Source of the DNA: CAYNND01 sp964398775
GTDB taxonomy: Bacteria > Patescibacteriota > Minisyncoccia > Phycocordibacterales > UBA2100
Direction of reading: 5' to 3'
Assembly (NCBI GenBank): GCA_964398775.1
Contig: CAYNND010000003.1
Span: 1 to 64,000 of the forward strand
DNA: 64,000 nt
In this document: in pieces, positions 14,764-23,533 of the stretch
Layout: each line of letters begins with the position of its first letter
Position numbering within the stretch: position 1 is the stretch's first letter
The notes under the pieces: model-generated
The model's input: the letters and a program-made list of their open reading frames with translations, nothing else
The model's database searches: none
Told to the model about the DNA's origin: nothing
Made by a program: the position numbers and the translations under genes

Positions 14764-16338
14764 TTACTCTGGCTCAGTTGTTGCAGGCGGCTTATCTGTT
14801 TCATTAAAGAGCACGGTACCAATTTTTTTATGCCGACAAAGCTGCTGTGTAATCTCTTTTCTGACCAGCGCAGGAAATTGGACTCCTTCTGCTGTCATAA
14901 AATCTATTGTTTTTACAGCGCGTACAACAACTGGTGCCAAATACACACGCTCATCTCCTTTTACTCCAACATGCATAACTCCAGCGGCAAGGCTAACAAC
15001 AAGTTGTGACACGACCACACCTTCTTGTTTCAGAAGTGCATCGTGATGTTTCAGTACGTCGCGAACGACTGTATCCGCGTGTCGTACTATGTCGAGTCGT
15101 TCTTTTGTGACTGGCGCTCCATTGACTCGAAGGAGCAACCCAGGACCTGGAAACGGTTCGCGAGCTGCAATTGCTGCTGGGAGTCCAAGGCTTTCGGCAA
15201 GTGCACGTACTTCATATTTGAACAAATCTCTGAGTGGATGAATTTGCTCGACAGAAAAACGGAGTCCAACATTGTGATGTGTTTTGATTTTCACACTTTC
15301 ACCTCCCGCACCAGACTCAATAAGGTCAGTCGCGAGTGTCCCTTGTGCAATGCAGAGCGCTGACTTTTTCCCGCCAATTTTTTGTACCGCACGGGCAAAG
15401 GAGCGCTTATATACTTCACGGAAAGCCGCTCGCTTCGCCTCTGCGTCAGTAGTCTTTTTGAGGGTATTGAGCATTTCTTTTTCAACATTCATGATAGTCA
15501 ACGTGACGCCCGCAGCTTTTGCTGCTGCCTTCACGTGCGCTATCTCTCCCTCGCGAAACTGTCCTGCATCAATACATACAGGAAATACTCGTTTCGGCCC
15601 AACCGCGCGTCGAATAAGCGCCGTTAACGTAGTCGAGTCGACACCACCACTAAACCCTATGATGACGCGCTTATCTGCAGTATCTGCTGCGATTCCTTTG
15701 ATTATCCCTTCTTTAAATGCGTCAGCATCCCAATCTCGCGCACAACCTGCAATATTTTTCAGGAAATTACTGAGTATGGTTTTCCCCTCCGGGGTATGTG
15801 TTACTTCAGGATGAAATTGCACTGCGTACAATTTTTTATCAGCGTTTTGAATAGCCGCACATGAGTACGTATCAGCAGCAGCAATTGCCTCAAAACCTTT
15901 TGGAAGTTTTTGAGGCGTATCGCCGTGACTCGCCCAGACACTTTGTTCTGCGGCAGTATTCTTAAAAAGTTCTACGTCTTTTGTGATTTTGATTTTCGCT
16001 GGACCATATTCTGCATGCTCACGAACATGTGCGACAACACCCCCAAAATACTTAACCATGTATTGCATGCCATAGCAGATACCAAGCACTGGGACCCCCT
16101 TCTTCCATAGTGATGCTGGTGGTTGCGGTGCTTGCGGGTCGTTAACACTTGCATCACCTCCCGAAAGGATGATTGCATCTACTGCATATGTTTTAAGCCA
16201 GCGTTCAGCTTGGTGTGGATTGAGTACTGCTGAACGAAAGCCAAGCTCACGGAGGGTACGGGCAATGACGAGTGTGTACTGCGAACCGAGGTCGATAATA
16301 AGAATGCGGGGATGTACTCCCTGTGTATGACCCTTCAT
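14764..16338 (-). CDS. guaA: GMP synthase (glutamine-hydrolysing)
   Basis: 524 aa, full length. It converts XMP to GMP using glutamine and ATP. N-terminal class I glutamine amidotransferase: nucleophile Cys88 in VLGICYGMQYM and the His/Glu pair in VQFHPEVTHT. Then the ATP-pyrophosphatase domain with PP-loop IIGFSGGVDSTTL, CIDAGQFREGE, IAQGTLATDLIESG and KTHHNVGL, and a C-terminal dimerisation domain (REPFPGPGLLLRV). Start ATG 16338, with TAGTAT (16345-16350) 6 nt upstream. A terminator shared with tRNA-Lys follows the stop. Confidence 0.97.
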   Translation of the reverse strand: MKGHTQGVHPRILIIDLGSQYTLVIARTLRELGFRSAVLNPHQAERWLKTYAVDAIILSGGDASVNDPQAPQPPASLWKKGVPVLGICYGMQYMVKYFGGVVAHVREHAEYGPAKIKITKDVELFKNTAAEQSVWASHGDTPQKLPKGFEAIAAADTYSCAAIQNADKKLYAVQFHPEVTHTPEGKTILSNFLKNIAGCARDWDADAFKEGIIKGIAADTADKRVIIGFSGGVDSTTLTALIRRAVGPKRVFPVCIDAGQFREGEIAHVKAAAKAAGVTLTIMNVEKEMLNTLKKTTDAEAKRAAFREVYKRSFARAVQKIGGKKSALCIAQGTLATDLIESGAGGESVKIKTHHNVGLRFSVEQIHPLRDLFKYEVRALAESLGLPAAIAAREPFPGPGLLLRVNGAPVTKERLDIVRHADTVVRDVLKHHDALLKQEGVVVSQLVVSLAAGVMHVGVKGDERVYLAPVVVRAVKTIDFMTAEGVQFPALVRKEITQQLCRHKKIGTVLFNETDKPPATTEPE

Positions 16339-16344
16339 CGGTCT

Positions 16345-16350
16345 ATACTA
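16345..16350 (-). promoter_or_regulatory. -10 element (TAGTAT) of guaA
   Basis: TAGTAT, 6 nt, ATG. It overlaps the stop region of the upstream secreted-protein gene. Confidence 0.45.
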
Positions 16351-17592
16351 CCACAGGCACGTTTTGAAAATACAGAGCGATGTACCTGTCTCATCAGCTT
16401 GGTTTGTGATGCGAAAGCCGTCTGTATCAGGAGTTTTTTTCGGCTTAAATATACAACTTGCACGCGCAACGACTTTGCGACTTGCATAACAGTCAATAGC
16501 AAAGACCGTCGAACGGAGTGGTAGTTTCACCTCCACAGTTCCAAGTGGCAGCTTTCGAGAATTAAACCCCCTCCCTTCTGTGGTCATTTTACCGCTGTAC
16601 ATATTTCCACATGACCACTCGATGGTAACCGTATGTGCGTCACTACGCTGCACGCAGCGCATCATTGGTTTTTTTCGCTCTGGTTCCTCTTCCTCAGTAA
16701 GAGTATCATCTACATACAAATCGGCCGCGGTCTTGGCATTTGATACTCCTGACTGCACCCCAGTATTCATCCCAGTAGCGCTCGTACTTATGCTATTTGT
16801 AGTTGGATATTGTTGTTGTGTGTACGGGTTTTGCTGTGGCTGTGTTTGATACTGTGGTGATTGTTGCATCTGCTGTTGCGTTTGGGGTTGCTGATACTGT
16901 TGCGCTGGTGTAGTCGCCCATTGTCCATCTTCTTGTGCGCCTGTCGGCATGATGTTTTGGACAACACCTTCAAGTGGTGTCCCACGAGCTGCTTCTTGAA
17001 GTATTTGACCTGTCGCAGTATGCAAAACTCCTCCAGGTGTTTGTATATTGGCGCCATTCTTGAGGAACGTCTGCAACATGGTACGGACGCCAGGGTCAGT
17101 AATCTGCGCAATACCTGAACTTGAGTAGCCAGGACCCCATGCTGCGACTGCTTGTCGATTATCGACATGAAACTTATTTCCATTGTAGTATCCGAGTCCA
17201 CCAATGCAGCGATTCTTGCAGCAGAGCCCTGCAAGCAGTAGCTGCCCAAAACGTTGTGCATTTCCTTTGACGACAACATCAACTGCCCGCCCCTGCATGT
17301 GCTGGCTTTGTGATGCACCTCCAACTGAGGCGTTGTGCTGCGGTGAACGATATCCTGAGGTTACAGTGCATGCAGTATTTTGGTTTGTGCGAATAAGCTG
17401 CTGAACATCTCCTCCCATCGCTGCGCATGCATTTATAACAATATCTGACGTGTACGTGTCGGCACCTAGCAACTTAGCTCCGTGCGTACCAGAAACTTCT
17501 TGCGGGCATGCAGGATTTTGAGCAGACCCAGCAGCATAGGCAACAGAAGTTGAGTTGAGCGCGAAAAATACTAGTACAAATATTGATTTCAT
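16348..17592 (-). CDS. Secreted M15-type peptidase with four-Cys module (cluster protein 9)
   Basis: 414 aa. Signal peptide 1-20. The zinc peptidase domain of the M15A/Peptidase_M15_3 kind spans about 30-165: SGYRSPQHNASVGGASQSQH with ligands His98 and Asp105 (QHMQGRAVDV) and His142 (KFHVDN). Such enzymes cut D,D or D,L bonds of peptidoglycan peptides. A Gln-rich linker (about 235-290) follows, then the four-Cys module shared by all nine cluster proteins (about 310-380: RCVQRS, IEWSCG, AIDCYA, ARASCIF). It ends LCIFKTCLW, like its upstream neighbour. ATG 17592 overlaps that gene's stop (ATGA), so the two are translationally coupled. Confidence 0.87.
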   Translation of the reverse strand: MKSIFVLVFFALNSTSVAYAAGSAQNPACPQEVSGTHGAKLLGADTYTSDIVINACAAMGGDVQQLIRTNQNTACTVTSGYRSPQHNASVGGASQSQHMQGRAVDVVVKGNAQRFGQLLLAGLCCKNRCIGGLGYYNGNKFHVDNRQAVAAWGPGYSSSGIAQITDPGVRTMLQTFLKNGANIQTPGGVLHTATGQILQEAARGTPLEGVVQNIMPTGAQEDGQWATTPAQQYQQPQTQQQMQQSPQYQTQPQQNPYTQQQYPTTNSISTSATGMNTGVQSGVSNAKTAADLYVDDTLTEEEEPERKKPMMRCVQRSDAHTVTIEWSCGNMYSGKMTTEGRGFNSRKLPLGTVEVKLPLRSTVFAIDCYASRKVVARASCIFKPKKTPDTDGFRITNQADETGTSLCIFKTCLW

Positions 17593-19124
17593 ATGCAAAA
17601 GTTAAATACGCACAGTTTTCGCGGCGCTTCAGTGGCGCCTGTTTTTTGCGCCCCGGTGACAAATGACTCATCTGCTGGTTTTTCTGCAGAGACAGTTATC
17701 GTGCACTGCGCTCTCCCGATGAGCGTTTCACCATCATAGCAGTTAATACCGAGCATCGTTGTTTTTGCAGGACGGACGCGAATTGAGCCCAGAGTATTAC
17801 CTTTCGAAGAGAACCCTATACCTTCACTTCGGGTTGCCGTTCGGCCGCACGACCATGCAAGTGTTGGGGCCGCACCTCGCAGTATCTTCAGCGGAACACA
17901 GCGGATTTTTGCATCACCAAATGTTTTTATCGTACTTTTTTTCTTTTCAGTCGACGTTTCGTCATCTTTTACTCCAGAAACACTCCCCCCAAGAGGATCA
18001 TAAAATGTAGTGTCTTTATTCTCTCCCGTTGCGCCTATTACTTTCTGCTCAGCTTTCTTTTGTGCCGTCACTTGTTTCTTTTTTTCTTCTTCCTTCCACG
18101 CATCATCCTTGGCGAATGGATTCTTCCCGCCATCTTTTGGAAGTGGCTTGTTTGGGTCTAGAAATGAAGGTTTTGCATCTTTTTGGAGCCGGTCAAAATC
18201 TGATTGCTTCCATTGACTTGCTCCTGGGTTGTAATTGCTACTTTGTACGCCGGTCGGACTTCCTGATTGACCACTGCTTGGTTGTTGCGATTGACCGCTT
18301 TGCTGATAGGGCTGCTGCCCTTGCCCGAGAGCTGCAATTTGCTCTGCTGTTGGGCCTTGACCAGGGGCTAAGTTGCTCCCATCAACACAAATTGAACCGA
18401 CTTGGGTAGCAGCACGAACAGCTCGCCTGTTTGGAATGAGCATCCCAGCTCCTTTCAACTGCTGAGCAGCTTGTGCCATCTTGGCAGCACTCACAGAATC
18501 TTGATACTCTGCAGCAACGACAGGAATACCCTGCTGCACAAAATAATTATACTTACCGCAATCTCCATTTTTTGCGCAATCTTCTTCGAGAACCATTGCT
18601 ATATTTTGTCTGTACTGCGGATACTGTTGCAATAATTTTACCCATGCACCTTCATCGTTTTTTATGACAACCTTGAGGCCATATTTCTGCCCCATATCGA
18701 CCATGAAGCGTAAATCTTCGGGGGTTACTTTCTCTGCAGTATTGTCCGGTTCAAATGCTTTAAATCCTCTTTGTGCAGCTTGTTGCAATAATCGCTCAGT
18801 TCGAGCTCTGCCAGCAGGATGCCGCGCGAAATCTACCCATGGCTCGTTCCAGCCACCTTCACTTGCAGAACCACGATTTCCAGTCGCTCCTGCAGGACAA
18901 TCACCCTGACATCGACCAATGTTTGTATACGCGACAGGGAAGACTCCTGACGGTGCATTACACTTCGATGAGTCGACACTGCATGCCGCAGTTGCACCCG
19001 CACAGTCGCACCCACCAAGGTTCCACCCAAATGAGCCACATTTATTTCCTGCAGGAGTATTTGCTGCATATGCAGGCAGTATGATGCATATGCTGAGCAG
19101 ACATGCACTGACAAGCAATTTCAT
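17589..19124 (-). CDS. Secreted GH114-like glycosidase with four-Cys module (cluster protein 8)
   Basis: 511 aa. Signal peptide 1-20, then a Cys-rich N-terminal segment. Residues about 95-235 match a GH114-like TIM-barrel (alpha-1,4-polygalactosaminidase family): EPWVDFARHPAGRARTE, GFKAFEPDNTAEKV (EPDN at 125-128), KYGLKVVIKNDEGAW, VLEEDC and AAEYQD. A Gln/Ser/Gly linker and charged region precede the four-Cys module (about 410-480: IRCVPL, LAWSCG, GINCYD, RAQCTI). It ends KLCVFNFCI, echoing cluster protein 9, and lacks the second Ig-like module. TAGAAT ends 6 nt before the ATG. It may cut an amino-sugar polymer; the substrate is inferred from family. Confidence 0.82.
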   Translation of the reverse strand: MKLLVSACLLSICIILPAYAANTPAGNKCGSFGWNLGGCDCAGATAACSVDSSKCNAPSGVFPVAYTNIGRCQGDCPAGATGNRGSASEGGWNEPWVDFARHPAGRARTERLLQQAAQRGFKAFEPDNTAEKVTPEDLRFMVDMGQKYGLKVVIKNDEGAWVKLLQQYPQYRQNIAMVLEEDCAKNGDCGKYNYFVQQGIPVVAAEYQDSVSAAKMAQAAQQLKGAGMLIPNRRAVRAATQVGSICVDGSNLAPGQGPTAEQIAALGQGQQPYQQSGQSQQPSSGQSGSPTGVQSSNYNPGASQWKQSDFDRLQKDAKPSFLDPNKPLPKDGGKNPFAKDDAWKEEEKKKQVTAQKKAEQKVIGATGENKDTTFYDPLGGSVSGVKDDETSTEKKKSTIKTFGDAKIRCVPLKILRGAAPTLAWSCGRTATRSEGIGFSSKGNTLGSIRVRPAKTTMLGINCYDGETLIGRAQCTITVSAEKPADESFVTGAQKTGATEAPRKLCVFNFCI

Positions 19125-19130
19125 TACTCT

Positions 19131-19136
19131 ATTCTA
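19131..19136 (-). promoter_or_regulatory. -10 element (TAGAAT) of cluster gene 8
   Basis: TAGAAT + AGAGTA + ATG, almost identical to the start region of cluster gene 7 (20617-20622). Confidence 0.6.
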
Positions 19137-19179
19137 TCGTGTTTTTTACTCTAGCTGACCATCCGTCCACATCCAACAC

Positions 19180-20610
19180 TTATATTTCATCAAGAGGATC
19201 TTCGAAGATTGTCTGTACTTGGTTTGTTTGTCCTGTATTATTTTTTTGTTTTGCTTCATCATACAATACATCCTCTTCGATAAGTGTTACCGTCTCTGTT
19301 TTTGTGAAAACGTCAGTACCAGTTTTTGCTTTACACTTTATCGTAAATGTTTCTTCATTATCAATGGACGCAGATGATACTCGCCCACTCTTATCCGAAG
19401 AAGCGACTCCAGGACCTGTCACTGTACAGGAGCGCGCGTTTTGTGATGACCATACAACCTCTACAGTCTCTCCTGGATATACCTCTTGTGGCTCTACACT
19501 GAAACGCACAGATAACTTGGCGGTTGGTTTTGCTACTTGTATTTCGCAGGATTGCTTACCGACGACAACCGCACCTTTTTTACACTGGACGGTGTAGCGA
19601 GTTTTTTGTTGCGGTTTTACAACTGAAGAACCACTTGCTTCACCCTTTGTGTTAAGCGGCGCAAATGAGTTTGAAGAACTCCCTACTGAGCGTGTCCCTG
19701 CAGGACACTCCCATTCAATACTTACTGATTCTCCTTTCGTAACTGACTCGGGATCACAAGTAAGCGTTATGCCACCTTCTGCTCCAGGGTCAGTAATTGC
19801 TGACTCCTCAGGTTTTTTTTGAAATGGATCTTGTTGCTTCATCTCAGGTGGCATACCTTGTTCCCCAGAGCCAGCCCCAGGCTGTCCTCCTCCGCTTGGT
19901 TGTTGTCCCGTCTGTGGACTGCCTTGCTGGTCTTGACCGCCTGGTGGTTGCTGCCCACCTCCTGGTGGTTGCTGCCCGCCCTGTCCTGGGTCTGCAATCG
20001 GACCACCACCTTTACACGGTGGAGTAGAAGGACTGCATGCCGCCTGACGATGTTCAATACACTGAATATGAGGACCCCAGTACGGGAAATGGAGCTGGTA
20101 TTGCCCGGCAAGTCGCTTCAACACATCAACGCAGTTAACGTCAACTGCAAGTCCGTACTGATGGCAGGACTTCCCCGCAGGAGCACAACCACTCCTTCCA
20201 CCACCACACATAGATGCCTGTTTTGCAGCACTTCGATAGGCACTGTTTATGCGAGGCGAGCAGCCAGAACGTGCTGCTGCATCGAAAAGCTTTGAAAGTC
20301 TGCACGCCAGACCTGAGTTGATTCCCCCTTGCCCATTCGGACCTGAAGGTACGCATTCGTTTTGTCGAGTGCATCCATATTTTGCGAGTGCTTGGAAGGG
20401 GTCTGTATCGCAACCACCATTTAAAATTCCCTTGTCTGAGGCTGTCGCATTGCTCATATCAATTCCCATTGAATTTACTTGCGCGGTCTGCATTGATTCA
20501 TCAGAAAACTCTTGAGTGAGGGTCACCAAAGATACGTCACCTCGAAGTGAGGCCGCGCCAACGACAAGCACTATTGCGAGCGTCGAAAAAAACCATGCGG
20601 TTTTATGCAT
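19180..20610 (-). CDS. Secreted M15-like peptidase with two Ig-like modules (cluster protein 7)
   Basis: 476 aa from ATG 20610 (a GTG lies one codon upstream). Signal or anchor helix 5-22. The zinc-peptidase-like domain is at about 65-195: RINSAYRSAAKQ, His150 and Asp157 in SCHQYGLAVDV, His181 in GPHIQCIEH. It has extra Cys pairs suggesting disulfides. A Gly/Gln/Pro linker (about 200-250) is followed by the four-Cys module (LTCDPES, IEWECP, YTVQCK, GKQSCEI; about 265-340) and the second Ig-like module (VRFSVEPQEVYPGETVEVVW ... SCTVTGPG ... FTIKC). Its promoter TAGAAT lies 6 nt before the ATG. Confidence 0.84.
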   Translation of the reverse strand: MHKTAWFFSTLAIVLVVGAASLRGDVSLVTLTQEFSDESMQTAQVNSMGIDMSNATASDKGILNGGCDTDPFQALAKYGCTRQNECVPSGPNGQGGINSGLACRLSKLFDAAARSGCSPRINSAYRSAAKQASMCGGGRSGCAPAGKSCHQYGLAVDVNCVDVLKRLAGQYQLHFPYWGPHIQCIEHRQAACSPSTPPCKGGGPIADPGQGGQQPPGGGQQPPGGQDQQGSPQTGQQPSGGGQPGAGSGEQGMPPEMKQQDPFQKKPEESAITDPGAEGGITLTCDPESVTKGESVSIEWECPAGTRSVGSSSNSFAPLNTKGEASGSSVVKPQQKTRYTVQCKKGAVVVGKQSCEIQVAKPTAKLSVRFSVEPQEVYPGETVEVVWSSQNARSCTVTGPGVASSDKSGRVSSASIDNEETFTIKCKAKTGTDVFTKTETVTLIEEDVLYDEAKQKNNTGQTNQVQTIFEDPLDEI

Positions 20611-20616
20611 CACTCT

Positions 20617-20622
20617 ATTCTA
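20617..20622 (-). promoter_or_regulatory. -10 element (TAGAAT) of cluster gene 7
   Basis: TAGAAT + AGAGTG + ATG at 20610. Confidence 0.6.
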
Positions 20623-20658
20623 CCAAGTATTTATCGTCCTGCGTCGACATACCCACAG

Positions 20659-21960
20659 CTACAATGCATCTGCAGGGTATTCACTGTCTTGCGTATCTGT
20701 GTAAAAACGAACTGTCGCTGTCCGTGTAATCTTCTGTTGTTTTTGCTGACCAATACAAGTCAGTGTATATGTGACGTCGCGAGTAATCTCTTCCGTCGTG
20801 ACACGACCTGACATGTCTTGCGAAGACACATCAGGGCCAGACAATGTACAGCTTTTTGCGTTAGCACTACTCCATGTTAGCTCAACGCGCTCTCCCGGAC
20901 GAACCTCACTTGGGCGGGCCGATAGTCTGACACTCAGTGTTTGTTTTTGAGCGATGACCGGTATCGTACATGAACCTGTCGCTACTACTTTATTTGCCTT
21001 CACACAGGAAATGGTAAATGTTGTTTTTGATTTTGGCGCAACCTTCAAAACACCTTCCATTTTATTTTTTGTGTTGAATGATGCCAGGTTCGGCTGAGCA
21101 TGACTTCGTGATTGAGAAGCAGCGGGACACTTCCATGAAATTGAGGCTGAACTCCCCGGTGTAATTGTTGCAGGGGTGCACTCTATTTCAATATCGCCGC
21201 TCTCCTCTACAGGCGCTTTTGATTCAGCAACATCAGAGGCTTTCCCGTTTTGAGACGCAAGGAAATTATTTGGATTCTGACCAAATGATGTGCCCTGGCC
21301 TTGTTGAGTACCAGTTTGCTGTTGCGGCGTTTGCCCTGAAGCGGGAGGCTGCCCTTGCTGGCCTGTCGCATCCTGACCTTGTCCAAAGGATGCAGTATCT
21401 TGACCAGATGGAGGTGTCTGTGCCTGACATGCTGCATCGCAGCTACCCATTTGAAAATGCACTGGATCTCTCCCTCGAATAGTAGGTGGATTAAAAATGC
21501 CGTACTGCGAACTAATTTGGTGTAGTTTTGTATAAATAGCAGCAGGACCTACATCTACTGCGAGACCTCTTCCATGATATGAACGGCCAGGTGGGGCTGC
21601 CAAACCACCACCGTTTTGATACCGCGCATACGCAGCGGCTTGTTCTTGAACACTTCGAAACGAATCATTTATGCGCGCACGCACTCCTGTTTGCTGTTCT
21701 GCTGCTTGAATAGCTTGCATGACACGTTGACCAAACTGAGGGTTAAGTTGACGCATACGTCCGCATGAGCGACCACCGCATCGCGATTCAAGAAATTGAA
21801 TCCAGTCTCCGTTTTGCGCGCCGAGCAGGTTCGTATCGCCTTGCATGAGAATTGTATCTTTGGGCAAGTTCAATGATTTAATTATTTCTGCGTGCGCAAA
21901 AGAAGAGGATATACACGCAATGCAAACAAATATTGATATATACGCAGTGGTGTATTTCAT
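20659..21960 (-). CDS. Secreted VanY-like M15 peptidase with two Ig-like modules (cluster protein 6)
   Basis: 433 aa. Signal peptide 1-24. The carboxypeptidase domain is at about 60-175: RINDSFRSVQEQAAAYARY, zinc ligands His129 and Asp136 in RSYHGRGLAVDV, and His168 in DPVHFQ, the classical VanY/DacB pattern of D-Ala-D-Ala or L,D-cleaving peptidases. A Gln/Gly/Pro linker (about 180-240) leads to the four-Cys module (IECTPA, SWKCPA, ISCVKA, GSCTI) and to a second Ig-like domain (LSARPSEVRPGERVELTW ... CTLSGPDV ... YTLTC). It begins 3 nt after the stop of the preceding gene, so they are co-transcribed. Confidence 0.88.
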   Translation of the reverse strand: MKYTTAYISIFVCIACISSSFAHAEIIKSLNLPKDTILMQGDTNLLGAQNGDWIQFLESRCGGRSCGRMRQLNPQFGQRVMQAIQAAEQQTGVRARINDSFRSVQEQAAAYARYQNGGGLAAPPGRSYHGRGLAVDVGPAAIYTKLHQISSQYGIFNPPTIRGRDPVHFQMGSCDAACQAQTPPSGQDTASFGQGQDATGQQGQPPASGQTPQQQTGTQQGQGTSFGQNPNNFLASQNGKASDVAESKAPVEESGDIEIECTPATITPGSSASISWKCPAASQSRSHAQPNLASFNTKNKMEGVLKVAPKSKTTFTISCVKANKVVATGSCTIPVIAQKQTLSVRLSARPSEVRPGERVELTWSSANAKSCTLSGPDVSSQDMSGRVTTEEITRDVTYTLTCIGQQKQQKITRTATVRFYTDTQDSEYPADAL

Positions 21961-21963
21961 AAG

Positions 21964-23508
21964 TTATTCGACAGTTAGTTCTGCTTCTTGTATAGCACGC
22001 GCACCGGAATCAGTTATGCACGAAAGTGTAAACGTGTGTGTGCCGCGCAGCGCAAGTGGTGGCGTCTCAATACTTCCCTCTATTCCTTCTTCTTTAAAAC
22101 CTCGTGCGCGAAGCTCGCACGATTCGACCCTAACAGCACTCCATTCAATGAACGCAGTTTCTCCTCGGCTCACAACACTCGGTTCAATGCGCAGAGATAA
22201 CACTGGAGCTGCAGTGTTTTTTTGTTGCTTTTTCCCGGGGATGCGCGGCACATACTCGCATGTCGCCTGGTCAATGATACGTTGATTACGAAGACATTGT
22301 ACAGTGTAGACAGTTTTCTTTTTTGCACTGACAAGCGATGTACCTACAAGCGAGCCGCGTGTTGAGAACTTACTGTCATGCGGTGCTGAAAGTGCACGCG
22401 AAGTTGAACTGCCTGTACACGACCAGGATACAGAAGTTTCTCCGCATTCGATAGTTGCGTATGATTCCTCTTCAGCAACAGCTCTATCTGTGACATTAAA
22501 GAAGCCATTTTGAGTGTTATATGCTTGCGCGGCTGGTTGGTCTTGATACTGAGGAAATCCCGATGTCTGCTGAGGAGATTGCTGCTGTGATGGCGTTTGC
22601 TGTTGTGATGTCTGTTGTGATGATGGTGACTGCTGCCCACCCCAAGAACCTGGCTGCGCAGTATCCCAAGAACCTGGCTGTGATGCGTATTGGTTTAAAG
22701 TACTTTGGTATGCCTGCTGGTTGAGCGAACCATCAGGGTTAAATACATTTGTTGCAAGCGTCCCAAAGCCTGATGTTGCAAAAGAGGAAGTCAGCGAACC
22801 AGGAAGTGGCGGGCGTGTCCCGAGAGCAACAGCAACCCCGCGCTGTAGTGCAGGATATCCACGCACCATGAGGTTTACTGCATCGGCACCTGTTGAGCCG
22901 CACTGAACCGGAACTTTGTTTACCGAAAGCGCCCAAACTGCACCACGACCAGCACATGAAAGTTGCATGCTAAACACAGACGAAGGATCCGCCGAGAGCA
23001 GAGCTCTGTGTGTTTGCGATGGCATGAGTTGTAACAACATCCCAATCGCAGCCTGTCTATATGAATCTGAAGTTGCACGTTCAATTGGGTTTAAAAAACG
23101 AGCATTGTTTCCATACCATGCTGCAGCGCTCAACATATGACTTCCTCTTCCAAGTGAACCGGGTAATCGCCTGGTTTCTGCTTGGAGCACCTCAAAGAGG
23201 ACCGGGTCATGCTGGCGGGCAATAGGAAGATACGCAGCAATACCGCGGTTAAATTGTTCTTCACTCAGCGCATATGAACCTTTATATGCTGCGGCGTGGC
23301 CATTACAATTTGGTCGTGCTCCGCACTCTTGATGGAATACAGCGATTCCGACCAAACTTGCTGTGCGTTGCTGACAGTTGTATTGCTTACATGCCACACC
23401 GCCCACATACTGGATTTGCTGAATAGGGTCTTGCGAGAGTGTATTTGCCGAGAGCTGTCCGATACTCAAAAAAAAGTACGCCACACAGATAGAAACGAGT
23501 AGTCTCAT
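21964..23508 (-). CDS. Secreted protein with unknown helical head and two Ig-like modules (cluster protein 5)
   Basis: 514 aa. Signal peptide 1-21. The head (about 25-260) is largely helical with conserved-looking Cys and acidic residues (VFHQECGARPNC, YALSEEQFNRGIAAYL, SHMLSAAAWYG, CAGRGAVWALS). I cannot place it in a family; a lysozyme-like or other wall-active fold is only a guess from context. The long linker (about 270-350) is Gln/Ser/Pro-rich. The four-Cys module (TIECGE, VSWSCT, YTVQCL, QATCEY) and second Ig-like module (IEPSVVSRGETAFIEW ... CELRARG ... FTLSC) follow. TATACT sits 6 nt before the ATG. Confidence 0.78.
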   Translation of the reverse strand: MRLLVSICVAYFFLSIGQLSANTLSQDPIQQIQYVGGVACKQYNCQQRTASLVGIAVFHQECGARPNCNGHAAAYKGSYALSEEQFNRGIAAYLPIARQHDPVLFEVLQAETRRLPGSLGRGSHMLSAAAWYGNNARFLNPIERATSDSYRQAAIGMLLQLMPSQTHRALLSADPSSVFSMQLSCAGRGAVWALSVNKVPVQCGSTGADAVNLMVRGYPALQRGVAVALGTRPPLPGSLTSSFATSGFGTLATNVFNPDGSLNQQAYQSTLNQYASQPGSWDTAQPGSWGGQQSPSSQQTSQQQTPSQQQSPQQTSGFPQYQDQPAAQAYNTQNGFFNVTDRAVAEEESYATIECGETSVSWSCTGSSTSRALSAPHDSKFSTRGSLVGTSLVSAKKKTVYTVQCLRNQRIIDQATCEYVPRIPGKKQQKNTAAPVLSLRIEPSVVSRGETAFIEWSAVRVESCELRARGFKEEGIEGSIETPPLALRGTHTFTLSCITDSGARAIQEAELTVE

Positions 23509-23514
23509 TCGAAA

Positions 23515-23520
23515 AGTATA
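23515..23520 (-). promoter_or_regulatory. -10 element (TATACT) of cluster gene 5
   Basis: TATACT, 6 nt, ATG at 23508. Confidence 0.6.
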
Positions 23521-23533
23521 CCATCCAAAAGTA

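Noticed and set aside
17589..17592. Possible UGA recoding (as in some Patescibacteria)
   Set aside because: TGA ends several genes precisely at expected family ends and within ATGA overlaps, and no in-frame TGA interrupts conserved domains, so code 11 is adequate.
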